Shown here: positions 58,481 through 64,000 of the stretch, in pieces
Layout of the letters: every line of letters begins with the position of its first letter
How positions within the stretch are numbered: the first letter of the stretch is position 1
From: Methanobacterium sp.
GTDB lineage: Archaea; Methanobacteriota; Methanobacteria; Methanobacteriales; Methanobacteriaceae
DNA: 64,000 bases
NCBI GenBank assembly: GCA_039666455.1
Contig: JAVSLW010000035.1
Location: forward strand, 32,270 to 96,269
Direction of reading: 5' to 3'
Notes under the pieces: model-generated
What the model was told of the DNA's origin: nothing
Databases searched by the model: none
What the model saw: only the letters and a program-made list of their open reading frames with translations
Program-made: the position numbers and the translations under genes

Positions 58481-59377
58481 ATGTTTTATTACAGAGCATT
58501 TGGATTAAATATTTCATCTGAAGTTGAACTTCCAGGAATGATTGAAACAGATAGTGACAATAAATTTCATGTTCAGATCAGTTTAAATGAAGTTAATGTA
58601 CCTCCATTTAAGGGTATAGATAGCCCCAACTATTTTGTGGATGGAAAAAATGTTTATCTGTGGTGGGATGAGATCGGGAAGGTTAAGATAAGTGATGGAA
58701 AGCAAATAATTGTTGATTCATCATCTAATTTGAATAGTAATGAAACCAGCATAATCCCTTTTTTACTGGGGCCTGTAATGTCCATTTTACTCTATCAACG
58801 AGGATTATTAGTGCTCCATGGAAGTTCAATTAATGTAAATAATGGTGCGATTGCTTTTTTGGGGTATAGAGGACTTGGAAAGTCAACAACTGCCATAAAT
58901 TTATATAAGAAGGGCTATCCACTGATAACTGACGATATTCTGGCTGTTGAATTTAATAAAGAAGGATTACCAGTTGTATACCCTGGCTATCCTCATGCAC
59001 GTTTACCTGATGATTCTTATATGCATATAAACACAGATATTTTAACACCTATTCGGACTTACGCGGGGAAAGTTTTTTGTGATGCTTCCAGGGGTTTTTT
59101 ACCAGAACCTGTGGAATTAAAGAAGATTTACATACTTGAAGAAGGCGAAAAGCTTAGAATATCTAATTTTAAGTCGCAGGAGAGTGTTATTAATCTTATA
59201 AGGCATTCAACTGCAAACAGAGTTATGCAGGATAATAAAGATCAGGCCAAAAATTTGATTCAATGCGCCAATTTAATTAAAAATATTACTATCAGTCGTT
59301 TAGAGATATCACACTCATTTAAAAATCTCCCGGATTTAGTAAACCTGATTGAGGATGATTTTAATGTGGGTGGGTGA
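58481..59377 (+). CDS. HPr-kinase-like protein of a RiPP cluster
   Basis: 298 residues. The N-terminal part starts FGLNISSEVELPGM. A P-loop GYRGLGKST lies at about 128-136, then PLITDDILAVEF with the paired Asp of HPr kinases, and a C-terminal helical region with IRHSTANRVM. In some bacterial lasso clusters (paeninodin type) such a kinase phosphorylates the precursor's last residue; elsewhere these proteins accompany B1, B2 and cyclase. No phosphocarrier HPr gene is seen, so a RiPP role is more plausible. AGAGGATGACAT precedes the ATG. Confidence 0.8.
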   Translation: MFYYRAFGLNISSEVELPGMIETDSDNKFHVQISLNEVNVPPFKGIDSPNYFVDGKNVYLWWDEIGKVKISDGKQIIVDSSSNLNSNETSIIPFLLGPVMSILLYQRGLLVLHGSSINVNNGAIAFLGYRGLGKSTTAINLYKKGYPLITDDILAVEFNKEGLPVVYPGYPHARLPDDSYMHINTDILTPIRTYAGKVFCDASRGFLPEPVELKKIYILEEGEKLRISNFKSQESVINLIRHSTANRVMQDNKDQAKNLIQCANLIKNITISRLEISHSFKNLPDLVNLIEDDFNVGG

Positions 59378-59555
59378 TATTTACGTGGATAAGTAAATAT
59401 TAGTGAGATATTACTCGATACAGGGTATTAGAAGAATCATACCTCAAATTAACATGTCCAAATAGAGTTTTTCGGTAGGTTCATGGATAAATTAAATAAT
59501 TAAAACGGCACATAGACAAATTAAAAGAATTGAACTTAATCAGGACAAATGTATT

Positions 59556-59885
59556 TCATGCTCCTAATTCTATACCTTCTTTTATAGCCGGGTTAACAAT
59601 TCCTATTTCTTTCTTTTTTTCTTCAAATTCTTCAGGAGTGTAACACAGCTGTTCCAGCAACACTAAACCTTCCCAGTCAGCTGAAACATCCCTGATTCTT
59701 TCCAACCAGTTGATGCCCTCAAATTTTTTGCTCACTATAATCATATCCACGTCACTATCAATCAGATGATCACCTCTGGCTCTGCTTCCAAATATCAGGA
59801 CTTTTTCAGGCGAATATTTCTTATTAACCATCTCCAGAAAACCATCTATCCATTTTTTAACAGCTTTATCTGTGATTCTATCCAT
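59556..59885 (-). CDS. MNT-type minimal nucleotidyltransferase (antitoxin-like)
   Basis: 109 residues. Nucleotidyltransferase motif VLIFGSRARGDHLIDSDVDM is complete (GSxARG and DxD). MNT domains pair with HEPN ribonucleases; MntA neutralises HepT by AMPylating it. Its first 40 bases overlap the end of the HEPN-like gene, and both are read in the same direction. Confidence 0.8.
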   Translation of the reverse strand: MDRITDKAVKKWIDGFLEMVNKKYSPEKVLIFGSRARGDHLIDSDVDMIIVSKKFEGINWLERIRDVSADWEGLVLLEQLCYTPEEFEEKKKEIGIVNPAIKEGIELGA

Positions 59886-60049
59886 TTTATAACCTTCTTA
59901 CTTTTATCTAGAATATCGGTGGCAACTTCTTCATCATAAAGTTCGTAGGGTGTTCCATAAGCTGCATCAGGATATCTGGTGGTGACGAATTCAGGAGTTA
60001 ACCTTCTTAAAAACATGTGAGTATCTGATAAATAGCATTTTTTAGTCAT
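59846..60049 (-). pseudogene. Truncated HEPN domain gene
   Basis: 67 codons: MTKKCYLSDTHMF, then YPDAAYGTPYELYDEEVA and a final helix. This corresponds to the C-terminal half of HEPN proteins (TRYPD..YELY.EE.A). The N-terminal helices are missing. Upstream, within 50 bases, lies a fragment of the cyclase gene on the other strand, so the missing half was probably lost by recombination. Confidence 0.65.
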
Positions 60050-60096
60050 TATGATACATATCTAATGTTTTAATGTTCAGATCGGTGAAAAACAAG

Positions 60097-60132
60097 ATGA
60101 GTGCAATAACAGGGATATTCAACAGTAGATGA
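60097..60132 (+). pseudogene. Minimal 5' fragment of the cyclase gene
   Basis: ATGAGTGCAATAACAGGGAT recurs here exactly as at 58257 (first 20 bases), then diverges; the frame ends after MSAITGIFNSR. It is the third occurrence of the cyclase start, together with 58257 and 61208 (the last with one base different). Confidence 0.75.
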
Positions 60133-60208
60133 AAGGATTTAGAGAAAACATTTTAAGTTGATGAAAAATTGAATAAATTATTTATACAATTGAATACAAT
60201 TTGCATTC

Positions 60209-60784
60209 ATGCTGAAGAGGATTTTTACTTCAAAAACAAGAGTTAAAATTTTAACATTCTTCATGATAAATCCTGAAAAAGAAATGTTTGTAAGAGAAAT
60301 TTCAAGAACCATTAACGAAAATATTAATGCTGTTAGACGAGAGTTATCAAATCTAGAACAAATTGGGCTTTTAATAAGTAAAAAAGAAGGTAATATGAAA
60401 TATTATTCTGTAAACAAGGATTTTCCAATATATGAAGAATTAAAGAGCATTATTTTAAAAACCGAAGGGGTAGCAAAGATTATTAACAACAATTTAAGTC
60501 AAATAGGTGAAATTAAACTGGCATTTATATATGGTTCCTTTGCATCTGGAAAAGCAAATATACAAAGTGATATAGATATTTTTTTAGTAGGAGAGCTGAA
60601 TGAGGATCAACTAATAAAGGAAATTTTAAAGCTTGAAAAAACATTATCAAGGGAAATAAACTACGTTTTATTCAGTGCAGATGAATTTAATCAGAGAATA
60701 AATGATGAAGATCCATTTGTTACTAACGTTTTAAGAGAACCAAAAATAATGATAATTGGAGATTTAAATGTTAAGAAAACTTGA
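60209..60784 (+). CDS. Winged-helix/MNT nucleotidyltransferase fusion, antitoxin of a HEPN/MNT module
   Basis: 191 residues. The N-terminal part is a winged helix (KTRVKILTFFMINPE, FVREISRTINENINAVRREL); the C-terminal part is an MNT domain (FIYGSFASGKANIQSDIDIF). The combination suits an autoregulating antitoxin: DNA binding plus AMPylation of the HEPN toxin. The HEPN gene follows immediately; its longer start at 60768 would overlap by 17 bases. Confidence 0.82.
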   Translation: MLKRIFTSKTRVKILTFFMINPEKEMFVREISRTINENINAVRRELSNLEQIGLLISKKEGNMKYYSVNKDFPIYEELKSIILKTEGVAKIINNNLSQIGEIKLAFIYGSFASGKANIQSDIDIFLVGELNEDQLIKEILKLEKTLSREINYVLFSADEFNQRINDEDPFVTNVLREPKIMIIGDLNVKKT

Positions 60785-60800
60785 AGCTGAAGGATATATC

Positions 60801-61178
60801 ATGAAATTATCCAGTTCACCTCAGCAGGCTGAAGATTCCATTAAACTTGCAGAAAGAGATCTGGAAGTTGCAAAAACAATTTTAGATAAAAATTATGACT
60901 GGGCTTTTAATATAGCTTATAATTCAATTTTACAATCTATCCGTGCTTTAATATTTAAAAAGGGCTACAGAACTTCAAGCAGGAATTCCCATGTAGCTAC
61001 CCTTAAATTTGCTGAAATATTTTTAGATGAATATGATGTACTTTATTTTGATAGGATGCGTAGAAAACGACATCGGGCAGTTTATGATACTGCAGGCACT
61101 ATTTCAAAAAATGAAGCTGAAAATGCAATTGCAAGAGCGGAAACGATCATAGAAAAAGTTAAAAATTTAATTGAATGA
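60801..61178 (+). CDS. HEPN domain ribonuclease toxin
   Basis: About 125 residues from ATG 60801 (AAGGA eight bases upstream); an in-frame ATG at 60768 adds 11. All-helical HEPN: SPQQAEDSIKLAERDLEVAK, WAFNIAYNSILQSIRALIF and FDRMRRKRHRAVYDT with an RX4-6H-like catalytic motif. With the upstream winged-helix MNT protein it forms a HepT/MntA-type toxin-antitoxin pair. Confidence 0.8.
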   Translation: MKLSSSPQQAEDSIKLAERDLEVAKTILDKNYDWAFNIAYNSILQSIRALIFKKGYRTSSRNSHVATLKFAEIFLDEYDVLYFDRMRRKRHRAVYDTAGTISKNEAENAIARAETIIEKVKNLIE

Positions 61179-61207
61179 ATTAATTTTCTAATTAACGGTG
61201 GAACTCG

Positions 61208-63109
61208 ATGAGCGCAATAACAGGGATATTCTACAGAGATGGGCGGAAAGTTGACCCTGAACTCATTAAAAAAATGAATGATCGTTTATCTCATCGTGGG
61301 CCTGATGGATCTGCGATCTGGTGTGAAGGTAGTGTTGCTTTGGGTCATCAAATGCTGTGGACAACACCAGAATCATTGCACGAGAAGTTGCCGTTTCACG
61401 ATGAAAAAGCAGGTTTAGTTATCACCGCTGATGCACGTATTGATAACAGAAAGGAATTATCAGAGGAATTAGATATTGAAGATAAAGAGGATGTGTCTGA
61501 CAGTTATTTTATTTTGAAAGCGTATGAAAAATGGGGTGAGAAGTGTCCTGAATATTTACTGGGAGATTTTGCCTTTGCAATATGGGATGAGAATGAGGAG
61601 AAGCTGTTTTGTGCCAGGGATCATATGGGTGTGAAGCCGTTTTATTATTATCTGGATGAAGAGATGTTTGTTTTTGGGACGGGGATTAAGGCATTGTTTT
61701 GTGTTCCGGGGGTTCCACGTGAGTTGAATGAACTGAAAATAGTATATTTTTTTATGTTAGAATTTACAGATAAAAAATTTACATTTTATAAATATGTATT
61801 TAGACTACCTGCTGCTCATTCATTAGTAATATGCAAAAGAACGATGAAATTAAAGAAATATTGGGAACTTAATCCTGAATTTCTAATTAAAATGGATTCC
61901 GATGAGGAATATATCGATGCTTTTAGTAAGATATTTGCAGAAGCTGTTAATTGCCGCATGAGAAGTGCATTTCCCATAGGATTTGAATTAAGTGGAGGAT
62001 TAGATTCATCATCATTAGTATGTATGGCAAGATATATTTTAAAAGATAAAATGACTCAAAATGTTCTAAATACCTTTGGATATTCTTTTAAAGAAATTCC
62101 TGAGGTTAATGAAAGATATTATGTTAAACAAGTAGTTAATAAGGGAGGAATAATACATCAATTTGTTTATGGAGATAATGTAAGCCCAATGGAAAATATG
62201 AAATATATTATTTGGTTTTTGGAACAGCCTCATTATAGCCCTTATTATAGTATAATATGGGAATTATATAAAAAAATGTATAAAAATAAGATACGAATTA
62301 GTTTAAGCGGTAATGGTGGGGATGCAACTATTTTTCATGGAAATTATTGCATTAAAGATATAGCATCTAAATTTCAGATTAAAAAACTAATTAGTGAACT
62401 GAATAGTTATTCAAAGCGAGTAAATCAGAGTTTTATACATTCGTTTATTAGTCAAGTTATTTTTCAGTTTTTACCAATTGAAATAAAGAATTTCTATTTA
62501 TTTAAAATAAGGAAAACTAAGAATTTAGATTTTATATTGAATTCAAGAATAGAAAATAAATTTGGAGGTAAAAGTTATTTGAATAAGCTCCTTATTCATC
62601 CTTATGAGGCCTCTACAAAAACTGCTAGAAAACATCATTATTATTTGTTAAATAACCTATCATTTCAAAGTGATATGGAACATATGGATAAAATTGCATC
62701 TGCATTCAATATTGAACCTAGATATCCGTATTTTGATAAAAAACTTATCGAATTTTGTTATGGAATACCTAATGAAATGAAATCCAGGTTTGGATGGGGC
62801 CGTTACTTACAACGTATTGCATTACAGGACATTTTACCTCCAGAAATTCAATGGCGTTATTCAAAAACAAGGTTTTCCCCAATAATTAATAAAAATCTTT
62901 TATTATTTGAAAAAAATCGTTTGAAGGAATTTTCTAACTTAAAAAATAATATAATAAGCGATTATGTAAATTTGAATCTCATAAATGATAAATATCAAAA
63001 ATATATTTCTGGAAAAGATTATAATTCAAGTGATGTGCTAAATTTATGGTTAATAATGATATTGGACTTTTGGTTAGGGGAAAGTGAAATTTTAGGCGTA
63101 AAATGTTAA
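61208..63109 (+). CDS. Asparagine-synthetase-type lasso peptide cyclase
   Basis: 633 residues. The N-terminal glutaminase-like domain starts MSAITGIFYRDGRKVDPELI; the catalytic Cys2 of asparagine synthetases is replaced by Ser, as in lasso cyclases that need no glutamine. The C-terminal ATP-pyrophosphatase domain has the PP motif FELSGGLDSSSLVCMARY near 258-275, then SLSGNGGDATIFHG and PRYPYFDKKLIEF. It would adenylate the Asp/Glu side chain of a core peptide and close the macrolactam. GGTGGAAC precedes the ATG. It is the only complete copy of three occurrences. Confidence 0.85.
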   Translation: MSAITGIFYRDGRKVDPELIKKMNDRLSHRGPDGSAIWCEGSVALGHQMLWTTPESLHEKLPFHDEKAGLVITADARIDNRKELSEELDIEDKEDVSDSYFILKAYEKWGEKCPEYLLGDFAFAIWDENEEKLFCARDHMGVKPFYYYLDEEMFVFGTGIKALFCVPGVPRELNELKIVYFFMLEFTDKKFTFYKYVFRLPAAHSLVICKRTMKLKKYWELNPEFLIKMDSDEEYIDAFSKIFAEAVNCRMRSAFPIGFELSGGLDSSSLVCMARYILKDKMTQNVLNTFGYSFKEIPEVNERYYVKQVVNKGGIIHQFVYGDNVSPMENMKYIIWFLEQPHYSPYYSIIWELYKKMYKNKIRISLSGNGGDATIFHGNYCIKDIASKFQIKKLISELNSYSKRVNQSFIHSFISQVIFQFLPIEIKNFYLFKIRKTKNLDFILNSRIENKFGGKSYLNKLLIHPYEASTKTARKHHYYLLNNLSFQSDMEHMDKIASAFNIEPRYPYFDKKLIEFCYGIPNEMKSRFGWGRYLQRIALQDILPPEIQWRYSKTRFSPIINKNLLLFEKNRLKEFSNLKNNIISDYVNLNLINDKYQKYISGKDYNSSDVLNLWLIMILDFWLGESEILGVKC

Positions 63110-63268
63110 TAGGTGTTTATTTTGTGATAAATTTAATTATATAGTTTAAAGAGAATTTTATAACAATAATTTATAAATAGAAAAGTAATACGTCATTTTA
63201 ATATGATATCCAAGTAAATTACATTGGGAAAAAGGTATATATTGACTGTATATATCTAGAGGAATAGA

Positions 63269-63868
63269 ATATACTCATATAAGACATTTGGATTGATTAT
63301 AGCCTCCGAAATTGAACTTCCAGGAATGATTGAAACAAATAATTTTAAATATGACGTGAAAATTTCTATTGGAAAAGTATTTAAAAAAGGTTATCCTATA
63401 GTAACAGATGATATTATAGCTATTGATTTTAATAGACAAGGTTCACCTATTTTAAATCCAGGATACCCCTATATTAGATTATTAGAAGATATATGTGAAA
63501 ATGTAAATGATAATTTAAATCATTTTTATTATATTGCAGGGAATTATTTCTCTGATGCATCTAAATATTTCTCAATGCAACCAATAAAGTTAAAAAGAAT
63601 TTATATACTTGAAAAAAGTGATAAAACTAAAATATCACTTATTAAATCCCAAGAAAAGTTAATAGAATTAATAAGACATTCAACTCCAAATCGAATTTTC
63701 AAGTTAAATGCAGAAGAAGATAATTTTAGTAGATATATTAATTTAATAAAAAAGGTTCCTATGTTTAGCTTAAATGTTGCTTATTCTCTAAATGAACTTT
63801 CTTATCTAATTAACTTAGTTGAAGAAGATTTAGGAATGAAAAAAGGTAATTCAACTTTTAATTTTTAA
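63269..63868 (+). pseudogene. HPr-kinase-like paralogue with lost start codon and in-frame P-loop deletion
   Basis: Aligned by eye to the protein at 58481, it keeps TFGLIIASEIELPGMIETNN at the front, then jumps from about residue 36 to about 143 (GYPIVTDDIIAIDF). This removes the P-loop with roughly 107 residues, without breaking the frame. The position of the start ATG is ATA (63269), although AGAGG remains upstream. An internal TTG at 63293 could start a shorter protein. ATP binding should be lost. Confidence 0.75.
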
Positions 63869-63894
63869 TGAATGTAAGAATTTATAGTTAATCG

Positions 63895-64000
63895 CTAAAC
63901 TTTTTTAACTTTTGGCATGAATCTTTTAATCCATTCTCTGGCGAATGATAACGATTTAGAGTAATGGATGAAGTATTTTTGGATTAATTTTCTAATTTGA
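63895..64000 (-). CDS. C-terminal end of an unknown protein (runs off the right edge)
   Basis: The reverse strand is open from the edge to a TAG at 63895-63897. It reads QIRKLIQKYFIHYSKSLSFA then REWIKRFMPKVKKV, a basic helical tail. Too short to assign. Confidence 0.35.
   Translation of the reverse strand, partial: QIRKLIQKYFIHYSKSLSFAREWIKRFMPKVKKV

Noticed and set aside
58481..59377. Bona fide HPr kinase of a sugar phosphotransferase system
   Set aside because: No HPr or PTS genes are visible, methanogens generally lack them, and the neighbours are RiPP genes.

Overview
The window is an AT-rich, gene-dense archaeal chromosome segment. It is almost certainly from a hydrogenotrophic methanogen of the order Methanobacteriales (Methanobacterium-like). 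The evidence is archaeal-type information genes (RNA polymerase subunit B split into B' and B'', subunit A split into A' and A'', S17e, L30e, EF-1alpha, EF-2), a coenzyme F430 gene (cfbD), a thiol:fumarate reductase subunit (tfrA), O-phosphoseryl-tRNA synthetase (sepS), a geranylgeranyl reductase family lipid gene, a GHMP-type shikimate kinase and CTP-dependent riboflavin kinase. Ribosome binding sites are of the AGGAGGTGAT type, and several starts (GTG/TTG/ATG) can be placed because an upstream in-frame GTG is really part of the Shine-Dalgarno sequence.

Layout. 1-9.9 kb: a partial iron alcohol dehydrogenase, an acyltransferase-like membrane protein, gatA, a CobQ/CobB-like amidotransferase, a reverse-strand group (sepS, endonuclease V, ribK, ribB), then tfrA and tRNA-Arg. 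10-19.3 kb: ferredoxin plus a geranylgeranyl reductase gene broken by an in-frame TGA, a TetR regulator, membrane and hypothetical genes, and a reverse-strand run cfbD, sugar nucleotidyltransferase-cupin fusion, hisH and an AIR-synthase-like gene. 19.5-31.6 kb is an accessory region. It holds two decayed transposase remnants, a secreted zinc-peptidase-like protein, sfsA, an 865-residue beta-helix surface protein, a decayed tRNA-Ile, a complete insertion sequence with terminal inverted repeats and target duplication, cbiE, a secreted C39-like protein with a cationic tail and structured leader, two small related membrane proteins, and a C39 fragment that has replaced the end of a cupin gene.

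32-50 kb is the conserved core: a HemK2-type methyltransferase, an EFR1-type ferredoxin, then the reverse-strand transcription/translation cluster (five tRNAs, rpoH, rpoB'', rpoB', rpoA', rpoA'', L30e, NusA-like KH protein, S12, S7, EF-2, EF-1alpha, S10, tRNA-Ser), and pgk-tpiA. 50-57 kb: a Dps-like ferritin and a divergent Fur/PerR-type regulator that share palindromic operators, then aroK, chorismate mutase, S17e and the aspartate/lysine genes ask-dapA-dapB-asd.

57.2-63.9 kb is the most unusual part. It is a lasso-peptide-like RiPP locus: a PqqD-type recognition element (B1), a B2 transglutaminase-like leader peptidase, an HPr-kinase-like protein and an asparagine-synthetase-type cyclase lacking the glutaminase cysteine. 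Two MNT/HEPN toxin-antitoxin modules are interspersed with it. The start of the cyclase gene occurs three times, twice as short 5' fragments. A second kinase gene has lost its start codon and, in frame, the segment containing its P-loop. I could not find a convincing precursor peptide gene in the window.
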